Source of the DNA: JBFEYJ01 sp041563315
Lineage (GTDB): Bacteria; Pseudomonadota; Gammaproteobacteria; Thiohalomonadales; Thiohalomonadaceae
Direction of reading: 5' to 3'
Length of the DNA: 64,000 nt
NCBI GenBank assembly: GCA_041563315.1
Contig: JBFFNE010000004.1
Coordinates: forward strand, 1 to 64,000
Below the pieces are notes generated by a model that saw only the letters and a list, made by a program, of their open reading frames with translations, was not told the DNA's origin and did no database searches. A program made the translations under genes and the position numbers. Each line of letters starts with the position of its first letter. Positions within the stretch are counted from its first letter, which is position 1. Of this stretch, positions 26,692 through 35,305 are shown piece after piece.

Positions 26692-28046
26692 GGTTTGCTC
26701 TCTTGCGTCATCAGCACTGTATGCAGGCGTTTGGCCGCGTCGTAGTGTGCCAGTGGAATATTGATGATATTGATCCCCTCTACATCTCCACCGATGCCGT
26801 AGCGCTCCTTTAGCCACTGTTCAATACGCAAGATGTACTCCTCGCTGGCAGCAGCCGAGGAGAGTGGGAGCAGCACAGCAAGGGCGGGCTGCTCCCTGTA
26901 CTCTATAGGCCAGATTACATCCAGTGCGCGGCGCATGCGTTGCATTTCACCGGCTATCTCGTAGGCGTTGTCGCCACTAAAGCGAAATACCACAATGTGG
27001 CTGTCAAGGCCGATTTTTTGTTGAATGCGCTGCAGTCGCACCATTTCCTCGACAAACGGCCATGGGCAATCGGGTAGCTGCTCTCGGAGTGCCTGCACCT
27101 CGTTGCCGACATGCACGACATCAGCGTAATAACCCAGCAACAGCTCCAGCAGCTGCAGGTTTTCGTGGTTAAGTGCGAAGAACGGCATGTGGCTGACAGC
27201 AAGCAAGCCGAGTATTTTATCGTCAGAGGTGAGGATAGGTGCGATCACCAGCTGTGATGCGTCGCTCTGTTCGGCGATATGAACCAGGTTGTGTTGCTGC
27301 ATCACCCTGTGCAACATCGGGTCGTCACCGTGCAAGGGATGCGGTTCGCCGGTGACCGCCAGAGGGGGGGACAATGTGAATTGGTCGCCCTTGGCAAGGG
27401 GGAGCGGATAAACCGCTGCGGCCTCAAGCTGGCAATACTGGGCCATCAATTGAAGGAGTTCATCGATATTGGGCAGTGGTGTCTCCACCGAGACACCCTG
27501 GATGATATCTCGCAGACGCACCAGTGCATCGCGCAGGGACCCGGGCTTGCCCAGAAGTTCCTGCTCAATGCGATCATGTGACAGTCGTAATAACAGGTAA
27601 CGTCGGGTGAGTCGGCTGAGCCTTTCGTTGAGATAGGCATTGGTTTCATTGTGTCGCTCGTTGCGGTTGCTCCATACCGTGCTGAACTCACCACAGATCA
27701 AGGTTAACAACACACCACCAACGAAATAGGCGCGTGGTAGCTCGGGGCTCTGGCCGCTTAGTTCGATGAAAAGTATCCAGTTGGTAAGCAGCCCCAGCGC
27801 ACTGAGGGCACCGGGCATTACGCCATAGCGCAACGCAATTAACATCGGTGCCAACCACAGCCAGGGAAAACTGCTATGCAGAAACAGCGGATCTTCCGGG
27901 GTAGCCCACCATCCCAGCGCACAGGCGAGAAGGGTTAGCGCCACCGTTTCCGCCCAGGGGCCAAATCGGGAAAACTCTGGCGCCAGCAGGCTGCTCGTTG
28001 TCGTCAAGACTAATCGGGTCTGAAGGGTGAGCAATTGCGGTAACAT
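26688..28046 (-). CDS. pelD: Cyclic-di-GMP receptor PelD
   Basis: A 452-residue inner-membrane regulator. About four membrane helices (residues 30-120) precede a coiled linker, a GAF domain (about 175-310: DELLQLMAQYCQLEAAAVYP, LLELLLGYYADVVHVG) and a degenerate GGDEF domain without the catalytic motif. An inhibitory-site-like RxxD motif is present as R373-A-L-D376. It sits at nearly the same position as the c-di-GMP-binding R367/D370 of the 455-residue Pseudomonas aeruginosa PelD. Pel assembly is therefore probably switched on by c-di-GMP here too. No diguanylate cyclase gene sits in the operon. Confidence 0.92.
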   Translation of the reverse strand: MLPQLLTLQTRLVLTTTSSLLAPEFSRFGPWAETVALTLLACALGWWATPEDPLFLHSSFPWLWLAPMLIALRYGVMPGALSALGLLTNWILFIELSGQSPELPRAYFVGGVLLTLICGEFSTVWSNRNERHNETNAYLNERLSRLTRRYLLLRLSHDRIEQELLGKPGSLRDALVRLRDIIQGVSVETPLPNIDELLQLMAQYCQLEAAAVYPLPLAKGDQFTLSPPLAVTGEPHPLHGDDPMLHRVMQQHNLVHIAEQSDASQLVIAPILTSDDKILGLLAVSHMPFFALNHENLQLLELLLGYYADVVHVGNEVQALREQLPDCPWPFVEEMVRLQRIQQKIGLDSHIVVFRFSGDNAYEIAGEMQRMRRALDVIWPIEYREQPALAVLLPLSSAAASEEYILRIEQWLKERYGIGGDVEGINIINIPLAHYDAAKRLHTVLMTQESKP

Positions 28047-28065
28047 GCTTCGGGACTGCTCCGTT

Positions 28066-28608
28066 TCAGCTGCCGGATTTCAGTCGCAGCTGCGCCAGCA
28101 AATTGCGCAACAGCTCCTGTGCCACGGCGCTGACTGCCTGACGACTCCCGCCGCTTCTCGCTCCGGCAGCAGACCAGACAACCTGACTGGTTTGCAGGTC
28201 GATGACCTGTAGGGTTATACCCACGGCCGGTTCACCGTCCACGCCAACCTTGTATCGCCATTCGTCTACCGAACCGGTGACGCCGTAGCGGATCCGCTCT
28301 TTGCGTGCCCAGGACTGCGCCTCTGACACCAGGTTGCGATCGGCGGGTGCAAACACCGAATCACTACCGAGCTTTGCCGGGTAGCGTTGCAGGTCCTTGA
28401 TGCCTTGCGTTCGCAGCAATGATTCGGTAATTGCTTCGGCACGCAAACCTGCCTGTGGCTCCGGGGTATGGTTGACGATGGGCAATAGTGCCCAGCGCGC
28501 CTCCTGCCCCATTGTGGGGCTGTTACGCGTAACATCGGTGGTCATCGCGCAGGCGCTGAGCAGCACGAGCAGTCCTGTAAATAACAAACCCGCTAATTTG
28601 TTCATCAT
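28066..28608 (-). CDS. pelC: Pel outer-membrane lipoprotein PelC
   Basis: A 180-residue lipoprotein (signal MMNKLAGLLFTGLLVLLSAC, lipid Cys20). The mature domain shows WALLPIVNHTPEPQAGLRAE, SLLRTQGI, RYGVTGSVDEWRYKVGVDGE and the LQVIDLQTSQVVWS strand pair, as in PelC/CsgG-like folds. PelC forms a ring under the PelB barrel and guides the cationic polymer. ATG is preceded by GGAGAAAAAG. It sits 22 bases after pelB and 19 before pelD. Confidence 0.92.
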   Translation of the reverse strand: MMNKLAGLLFTGLLVLLSACAMTTDVTRNSPTMGQEARWALLPIVNHTPEPQAGLRAEAITESLLRTQGIKDLQRYPAKLGSDSVFAPADRNLVSEAQSWARKERIRYGVTGSVDEWRYKVGVDGEPAVGITLQVIDLQTSQVVWSAAGARSGGSRQAVSAVAQELLRNLLAQLRLKSGS

Positions 28609-28630
28609 CTTTTTCTCCGTGCAATAATCA

Positions 28631-31441
28631 TCAGAAATAGAGTTGATAATTCAGCGTGATGACAGTCACATCACGCCCCCCGGCCTGACGGCCGGCATGG
28701 CTTCTTTCCCATATCAGCGATAGCTGATCCGGTCCGTTCAGTGAACCGGCTACTCCGGCGAGTAGACTGTAACCACTCCCGCTGTCCTGGTTGTGCACCG
28801 CGCAGGCCTCGCCCAGAGGGCGCAAGGCGCGTGAATAAACTGTGCGCAGACTCTGACCGGCTCCGCCACAGAGTCCGAGATAGTCGTTGTCCTGCGGAAT
28901 AAATAACGCACTCAATTCCGAGCCGGGAGTCACCGCCAAGGTCTGGGCGCTGAACAGTTGCAGCGTGGTATTGTCCGGCTGACCCTCTTTACTGAAACGG
29001 TAGTGGGCGCCATAGGCGCGGATATTCCAGTCAGGATAGCCGCTGCGCAGGTGGTAGGCCGCTTCCCAGGTGATGTGTCTGCCATTGCCGATCTCAGTAT
29101 CGTATTGGGTGTAATAGCGTTCGCCGATGAACTGGGCATTGAGGGTGAGACGTCGCTCAACGGCCCACCCCGCACTGATAAGGGCACGATTGGCGTAACC
29201 GGCAACTTGCAGTGCGGTCGAGTGTTCGGTGGGCTGACCGCCGGCGATGCGCAACTCCAATTGCACTCGCCTATCCAACGCTTTCATATAGTCTAGTTGC
29301 CAGTTGGTGTAATCGGTCAGTTCATTATGGCGGCCAAGGGCGAGAAGCCATGTTTGTTGCGGCTCGCTCCAGCTTGCCTCCAGCATGGCTCCGCGATCCC
29401 GGGAGGGAATGGTGTGCAACGGTGCCTGGCTGGTAAGTGTTTGGTCGGCGTAATAAGCCTCAGCAGCCAGACGCCAATGTTGATTCAATGCCTTGTCGGC
29501 GCGAAGTCCGACGCGTGTACTGTCGAGATCGCTGTAGGTCGTTTGTTGTCCGGCGATTTTGATGGAGTCACCATGACGTACGGTGGTGTCGACCAGGCGC
29601 CGTTGCAGCTCATCACTGTTAGGGTTGGATTGTGCACCCTTGAAGGCGAGGTACCGGGCCAGCGGCCAGCGTCCGCTTATCATCGCTGCTTCGTGTGCAC
29701 TGCTCGCGGGGAGATTCTCAGCTTCGTCGTTGAGCAGCTGCTGCAGGGTCTCGTAATCATAGGTCTCCAGCGCCAGCTGCAGTTGTGCCCATAGCGGAAG
29801 TGAGCGAGTCTTACCAGAGCGTTGTTGGCCCCAGGCTAGGGCACTTTCGAGTTGACCATTCGCCAACGCCCAGATCAGCAATACTTCATCGAGCTGGCGT
29901 ACGGGTGCGTGGTCCCGGCTTTGTGCTTGCAGGCGACGCACACGCAGTGCGGCGGCATCTCCCGGCTGATCGGCCAGCTCGGTGCGGATTCGGGCCAGAT
30001 AGCGTTCACTGTCGCCTTTCGCTGTGGCTGACTTCAGACCCTGCCATGCGCGTTGCCGATAATAAATCGCCTGCTCGTCCTGGCCTGTGGTCTGTAACAG
30101 ATCGGCGTAACTGAGCAGCAGGAGAGGATCCTTGGGTTTGCGTTCCAGCAGTTGCCCGGCGTAGGCGAGTGCCTCGTAATAATGTCCCAGGGCCTGGTGA
30201 GCGGCCTCTAAAGCCGCCCAGTAGCGTGGATCACCCGTTTGCGGGTCGGCTGCGGCAATCATTGCCGCCATGCCGTGGCGATCGTTGGCGGCAATAAATA
30301 GCCACAGTGCGCTAAGCATGACGTTGTCATCGTCCGGTGCTAGCCCTAGCGCACGACGCATGCCATCCACTGCCGCGGCATTATCGCCAAAGTGCTGGCT
30401 GATGTGGGCACGCAACATCAGGAAACTTGCATTCTTCTCAAGGGTTTTCCGGTCTTTAGCCTTGGCCTGGGCCAGACTTTCATGCGCCTCCATCCAGGCC
30501 TTTTGTGCCACCTGGATTTCCAGTGCTCGCTGCAACCAGATGCTGCCGGCCCCTTCGCGGTAATAGCGTAAACTCATGGCCGCTGCCTGCATCGGATCCT
30601 TATCCAGCAACAGGTAGGTGAGACGATCACGCTCGACCAGGGTAGCGGAAGAGGCGGTAGTGGCGCGGCGATAAGCCGCTGTGGCGGTGGCGTCGTCCTG
30701 GTACAGCCAGGCCAGGTCGCCCAGCATTTGCCAGTATTCAAAGGCGTTGTCCGGCATGTAGCGCTGGTGGCGTTTGAGTAGTTCTAGCGCGGCGGCGCGC
30801 CGGTCACGACCGATCTCCAGTCGGGCAGCGGCTAGCAGCCAGTCCCCTTTGGAGGGGTTGTCTGACAGCAGGGTGCGATAGACCCGGACGGCATCGTCAA
30901 TATCGCCAGCCCGTTCATAGAGACTCGCTGCTTCTAATCCATAGAAGGCACGGCGTCTTGTTTTGTACAGTTGCTCGAAGTAACGGGCTCCTTCAGTCGG
31001 TCGATAGGCGCGCTCATAGAGTTTGCCCAGGGTCTCCACTTCCTCCTTACTCATGGTGCGAGTGGTCTCTGCCGCCTGCCACAGCTCGATGAGGATCGGG
31101 GCATCATTGTAGTGGGTGGCAAGACGGCGCACTTCACCGAGCACTTCGGTATCGCGTACGCCAGCGTTGAAAAGCTCCTTCCAGGCGTTGTAGGCCTCCA
31201 GCGGCCGATTGGTCCATACGGCTACCCTGGCAAGGCGTCGTTTCCACTCCTGTTCCTCGGGAAAACGGCGGTTGACATCCTGTGCCAGCTGGTAGGCATC
31301 CTCGACAGCGCCATTGGCCAGCAGGGCATCGTAACCAATGCGGTAGTCTTCGAGGTTAACTTCGTTCACCGGTGCAGCGGCCAGGCTCAGTGGCAACATC
31401 ACTCCGAGAACAGCGGCGAGTAGGGTACGCTGAGGCCTCAT
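28631..31441 (-). CDS. pelB: PelB C-terminal part: TPR scaffold and outer-membrane barrel
   Basis: A 936-residue exported protein with its own cleavable signal (TLLAAVLGVMLPLSLAAAPV). Residues of about 30-590 are TPR repeats, for example SLYERAGDIDDAVRVYRTLL and DDATATAAYRRATTAS. Residues of about 625-936 are beta-strands ending VITLNYQLYF, typical of an outer-membrane barrel. This corresponds to the TPR-barrel body of PelB, which exports Pel and binds PelA. In P. aeruginosa PelB is a single chain of about 1190 residues with an N-terminal membrane anchor. Here the anchor and first repeats are a separate gene overlapping this one by four bases (31438-31441). Confidence 0.9.
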   Translation of the reverse strand: MRPQRTLLAAVLGVMLPLSLAAAPVNEVNLEDYRIGYDALLANGAVEDAYQLAQDVNRRFPEEQEWKRRLARVAVWTNRPLEAYNAWKELFNAGVRDTEVLGEVRRLATHYNDAPILIELWQAAETTRTMSKEEVETLGKLYERAYRPTEGARYFEQLYKTRRRAFYGLEAASLYERAGDIDDAVRVYRTLLSDNPSKGDWLLAAARLEIGRDRRAAALELLKRHQRYMPDNAFEYWQMLGDLAWLYQDDATATAAYRRATTASSATLVERDRLTYLLLDKDPMQAAAMSLRYYREGAGSIWLQRALEIQVAQKAWMEAHESLAQAKAKDRKTLEKNASFLMLRAHISQHFGDNAAAVDGMRRALGLAPDDDNVMLSALWLFIAANDRHGMAAMIAAADPQTGDPRYWAALEAAHQALGHYYEALAYAGQLLERKPKDPLLLLSYADLLQTTGQDEQAIYYRQRAWQGLKSATAKGDSERYLARIRTELADQPGDAAALRVRRLQAQSRDHAPVRQLDEVLLIWALANGQLESALAWGQQRSGKTRSLPLWAQLQLALETYDYETLQQLLNDEAENLPASSAHEAAMISGRWPLARYLAFKGAQSNPNSDELQRRLVDTTVRHGDSIKIAGQQTTYSDLDSTRVGLRADKALNQHWRLAAEAYYADQTLTSQAPLHTIPSRDRGAMLEASWSEPQQTWLLALGRHNELTDYTNWQLDYMKALDRRVQLELRIAGGQPTEHSTALQVAGYANRALISAGWAVERRLTLNAQFIGERYYTQYDTEIGNGRHITWEAAYHLRSGYPDWNIRAYGAHYRFSKEGQPDNTTLQLFSAQTLAVTPGSELSALFIPQDNDYLGLCGGAGQSLRTVYSRALRPLGEACAVHNQDSGSGYSLLAGVAGSLNGPDQLSLIWERSHAGRQAGGRDVTVITLNYQLYF

Positions 31442-32577
31442 GTTTCATCCTCTCCGGTGGCCGTCGGCTCTTCCCTTGATGCGTCTGCACCGAGCAGGTG
31501 ACGGGCATATTCGGCGGCGAGTGGATTATTGTTGGCGGCACGTGCGGTGCGAATAAGAAAACGCAGTGTCTCGGCATCGTCGGCCAGATCGCCAAGATGA
31601 CGTTTCGCCTCGTCCATCGCTTCGGTAAAGCGACTGCTGGCCATCAGCGCGCCCACGCCACGAGCGTACAGGCGGCGTGCATCTATGATTTCTGCACCCT
31701 CGCGGGCGAGAAAGTAGAGATCCGCGGCAAGCCGGTAGTGACCCATTCCCAGGCTTCGCATGGCGGCAGGTTCCACCCAGTCACGATATTTCTTAGGCTC
31801 TTCTTTGGCGATGCGTTGATAAAACTCTCTGGCCAGGTCGGTGCGTCCGATCAGCAGGGCGCTGTCCGCCATTGTGGAGAGATCGGCTGCCGGATTTTTT
31901 TCTGCCACCAGGGTGTTTAACAGTACATCGATATCCGGGGGGGAAAAGGCGCTTCGGTCTGACCGGTAAGTTGTGGCCAGCGTATGAATGGTCGCGGGTG
32001 TGATCAGCTTGCGGTACTCACCGGGTTTTTCACGGGCGAGGCGCAAATAGAGTTCCCAGGCCAGATCACTGCGTCCCAGCGACAGAGCACTATCGGCAAG
32101 GAAGGCCAGTTCGTCTGCGCTGCTGTTTTCCGAGGCCAGGGAGTGCAGCAGTACATCCAGATCCGGAGAGGAGAGAGAGCGACGGCCGCTATAGTAGGCG
32201 GCGATGAGTGCTCGTAGTTGGACCTGGATGGCTTTGCGGCGTTGCTCCGGAGTTCCTTCGCGGTTTACCGGCTCGAGTAGAGCCTCGATGTCGCGATAGT
32301 CCACATACTCGGCCCGGGCGCGGGCCAGCAACAGGCGCAGATCAAGATTGTCCTCTTCGGAATGCAGCAGGCTCTCCAGATAGGCGATGGATAGCGCATC
32401 CGGTGTCGATTGCTCAAGCAGCTGTTCGAACTGGTTCCTGCTGGTAAAGATAAGGGTGAGCAGCACTGTCAGGGCAATGGCGATGAGGCCTAACTCTTGG
32501 CCGGTGGCAAGCGGCAAACGGGGCAGTTTCCCGTTACTGAGTGCAGCGTACTTCGATCGGTGTGCTTGCGGTTGCAT
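31438..32577 (-). CDS. PelB N-terminal part: membrane-anchored TPR protein
   Basis: A 379-residue protein with a short basic cytosolic tail, one membrane helix (about 29-45, LGLIAIALTVLLTLIF), then periplasmic TPR-like helices. Two tandem units of about 76 residues are easily seen: SSPDLDVLLHSLASENSSAD...ADSALSLGRSDLAWELYLRLA and SPPDIDVLLNTLVAEKNPAA...ADSALLIGRTDLAREFYQRIA. Its place between pelA and the barrel gene, and the matching topology of the P. aeruginosa PelB N-terminus, identify it as the detached N-terminal part of PelB. The start lies 44 bases inside pelA with no obvious ribosome site, so a later start is possible. Confidence 0.75.
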   Translation of the reverse strand: MQPQAHRSKYAALSNGKLPRLPLATGQELGLIAIALTVLLTLIFTSRNQFEQLLEQSTPDALSIAYLESLLHSEEDNLDLRLLLARARAEYVDYRDIEALLEPVNREGTPEQRRKAIQVQLRALIAAYYSGRRSLSSPDLDVLLHSLASENSSADELAFLADSALSLGRSDLAWELYLRLAREKPGEYRKLITPATIHTLATTYRSDRSAFSPPDIDVLLNTLVAEKNPAADLSTMADSALLIGRTDLAREFYQRIAKEEPKKYRDWVEPAAMRSLGMGHYRLAADLYFLAREGAEIIDARRLYARGVGALMASSRFTEAMDEAKRHLGDLADDAETLRFLIRTARAANNNPLAAEYARHLLGADASREEPTATGEDET

Positions 32578-35305
32578 GAGAGTCCAGTGTGTAACGAATG
32601 ATAGAAGGGTTTTTGTTCATTTTTGCGCTCAGCTTTTGTCCCTTTGCAGAGAAGGTGCAGCGCGCGGCATGGGCAACTTCAAGCTCCAGCGGTACGTAAG
32701 GTGTAAACTGGAAGCGTAGTTCCTGATCGTTTCGCGTCATGGAACGTAACGGGGAGTTGGCGTTTTCCAAATAGGCCTCTTCCTGTGGCTGTGAGGTAAG
32801 CACCAGGTCAACCCTGTCGGCTCCGGCGTGGAGGTAACGTTCGTTCTGGTGATCGTGATAGCCGGCGATACCACGGCTACGGTTCAGATCCGGCACACCC
32901 ATCTCGACGGGGATACGCAGCTGACGCAGATCGCGCAGTCCGCGGATGCGCCATCCCTTGGCTGTGCGTGCCACGGTGATACGATTGAAATCGTGTACCT
33001 TGCGAACATACTCGGAGGTATACACCGGTGTTGGTTTTTGTCCGATCGCCCAGCGGTGTACCTCATCCAGCGCCGCCAGTGAGGAGGGCTTGCTGGCGGC
33101 ATATGTGTGATAGTAGATATTTATCGGCTTGAGGCGACGTGGCGTGTCGGTCAGCTCGAAGGTTTCGATGACCCGGCGATAACCGTAGAACGGCCCGGTC
33201 CACTCGTTGGTGTAGACGTTCTCGTTCTGGTTAGGTGCAAAAACCTGAAAGTAGTCACCTTTTTGCATACCCAGTGGCGCCACCGCAGTGTAGCTGGGAT
33301 TGGTGCGGGTCATGATGGTGTCGCCGCCGTTGATATTGGGAATGCCTGCGGACACGGCCTCCGCCAGAGCACCAGCAGTGGGGTTGCAGTCGCCGCTCCA
33401 CTGAAAAATTTTCACTTTCTTGCCAGGCGGCGCGAGGCGCGATTCGATGTAGTCAATGGAGCCGGCGACCTCACGGCGTAAATCGAATGCATAATCGGGG
33501 ATCGGCAGGTTGTAGTTCCCGCCGCTGCTGTTCTCGGCCAGCCCCCAGAAGAAGGGGTGGGAGTAGGTGTGACTGCCAATCTCTACATAAGGGAATGCCA
33601 GTATCTGGCGCGCGATGGGCTCAAGTTTCCCTGACAGCTTGGGGTACACGCCTTCTGCCGAGGTCTCCCCTTCGATGATGGAGATGGTGGTCGGCAGAGG
33701 ATAGCGCTTGATGATCTTGTCTCGGAGAATCTCCGCTGCGTAGGGGTTACCGGGAAACTCAGAGCGGTTGGCAAAGCCGTCCCCATCCATGTGGATAAGG
33801 AGCATCCGCCGGCCGCTTTCGGTCGTGACATCGGGCACTGGCATGGATGGCAGACGTAGTGCCTGCTGCATCAGGGCAAAGGGATCGATAACCCAGCGAT
33901 TGCCCGTTGACCCAGGCAGGGTGTATACGGCGAAGGGGTGGAGTGCGTAGCCTCCCCATGGAGTGATCGCTGCGGCTACCTGTCGACGTCCCTGGTCATC
34001 CTCGACCACCGCTAGGGGCGTGCCTGAGGCAATCGATAGTGGAAAAAAGCTGCCGCGATCAAGAATGGGTTCCATTTCGAAGCCCACGATTTTAGCTTCG
34101 TTGACCAGCCGCAATCGCCGAGCAGGCCGTTCCAGATCTTCACGGTGAAGACCGAGATCCTGCAATGCGCCCGCATGGCGCAGAAAGTCCATGCTGCCAA
34201 GTATCAGAATCGGGAATCCGGCGGCAGCCTGCTTTGCCATCCATTCGGCCAGCTGCCTCCCCTTCGCTGCCGGCAGGGGCTCCTGTAGCCAGATCACACT
34301 TCCGGCATAACGACCGGTGAGCGGGTCGTCGGGCAGGGAATGATGGGCATTGAGGTATTCTGCCTGGTAGCCGAGCCAGTTGAGCGGCAAGGTACCGTAG
34401 CGTACGACGCTCTCCTCAGACATGAGTGCTATTTCGTCTTTTGCCTCGTTGTACAGCATCAGAACCTTGCGCGGCATGACCTCGATGTCGCCTACACCGA
34501 GTAGCGTGAGTTCGGGGTTGGTAACCCAGGGAATAAAGTCCAGGGCACGGATCTTGGCAGCCACCTCGCGGGCCTGCTCGCGCTGTGCCGGGGGCAGGTA
34601 ATCGATGACAACCACGGGCAATTGGTATTTGCGATGAACCTGGTTCAACTCATTGAGTAGCCAGGTGTGATCTGCCTCAGATACCTGCTGGAAGTTGCCT
34701 GTAGCAGGATTCCAGCCGGCGAACAGTGATTCGGCGGCTACTGCCATGGCTAGTTCATGGACCTGTGGCAGAATGTCGAAACCGCGATTGAAGAATAACC
34801 TGGCTTCGGGATAACGGATTTTGAGGGCGTGTATTAGCCTAATCTGTCCGGCTTCCTGTTGTGCTCGTGCCCGGGAATCCTTGGCATAGAGATGGTAGGA
34901 ATCGAGCGTGTCCAGGAAAAAGCCACGGAACCCTTGCTCCCATAGTGGAGTAATAACCTCGTCGACAAAGAAGGCTGGCCATTCCGGGCGTGATTGATCG
35001 ATTACCTGGCTTCCCCACGCGTCGTTGCTGCCTAATACCCACTCCTTCGGGACCTTGTTCAGCCAGGAACGACCAGGATCCCCTTCACCGACGGAGACGT
35101 AGGCAAAGACCTGATTACCACTTAGCTGCTGCAGTGTCTCCTGCGTTGCATACTCAGGCTCCAGCACTATCCAGTCGAAGGCACTGAGCTCTGTAACGGG
35201 TGGTTGATCGCCGTAGTAGAAGGCGACCGACGGCGCTGTTACCGCTCCAACGGGGACACATACAAACACCAGAGCAGCAATGAACCCTGCACGCATGAAT
35301 GACAT
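32534..35305 (-). CDS. pelA: Pel polysaccharide deacetylase/hydrolase PelA
   Basis: A 923-residue periplasmic enzyme with a signal peptide (FIAALVFVCVPVGAVTA). Residues of about 25-265 are the GH114/GH166-like glycoside hydrolase domain (FYYGDQPP, GFRGFFLDTLDSY, AESLFAGW with probable catalytic Glu192). A middle domain follows at about 280-470. The NodB-like deacetylase has D507 in HMDGDGF and H579/H583 in GSHTYSHPF; the Asp-to-His spacing of 72 and 76 equals that of D528/H600/H604 in P. aeruginosa PelA. A C-terminal beta domain ends the chain. PelA partly deacetylates and trims the polymer. I use ATG 35305, which forms TGATG with the pelX stop; a GTG at 35320 is upstream. Confidence 0.94.
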   Translation of the reverse strand: MSFMRAGFIAALVFVCVPVGAVTAPSVAFYYGDQPPVTELSAFDWIVLEPEYATQETLQQLSGNQVFAYVSVGEGDPGRSWLNKVPKEWVLGSNDAWGSQVIDQSRPEWPAFFVDEVITPLWEQGFRGFFLDTLDSYHLYAKDSRARAQQEAGQIRLIHALKIRYPEARLFFNRGFDILPQVHELAMAVAAESLFAGWNPATGNFQQVSEADHTWLLNELNQVHRKYQLPVVVIDYLPPAQREQAREVAAKIRALDFIPWVTNPELTLLGVGDIEVMPRKVLMLYNEAKDEIALMSEESVVRYGTLPLNWLGYQAEYLNAHHSLPDDPLTGRYAGSVIWLQEPLPAAKGRQLAEWMAKQAAAGFPILILGSMDFLRHAGALQDLGLHREDLERPARRLRLVNEAKIVGFEMEPILDRGSFFPLSIASGTPLAVVEDDQGRRQVAAAITPWGGYALHPFAVYTLPGSTGNRWVIDPFALMQQALRLPSMPVPDVTTESGRRMLLIHMDGDGFANRSEFPGNPYAAEILRDKIIKRYPLPTTISIIEGETSAEGVYPKLSGKLEPIARQILAFPYVEIGSHTYSHPFFWGLAENSSGGNYNLPIPDYAFDLRREVAGSIDYIESRLAPPGKKVKIFQWSGDCNPTAGALAEAVSAGIPNINGGDTIMTRTNPSYTAVAPLGMQKGDYFQVFAPNQNENVYTNEWTGPFYGYRRVIETFELTDTPRRLKPINIYYHTYAASKPSSLAALDEVHRWAIGQKPTPVYTSEYVRKVHDFNRITVARTAKGWRIRGLRDLRQLRIPVEMGVPDLNRSRGIAGYHDHQNERYLHAGADRVDLVLTSQPQEEAYLENANSPLRSMTRNDQELRFQFTPYVPLELEVAHAARCTFSAKGQKLSAKMNKNPSIIRYTLDSHATASTPIEVRCTQ

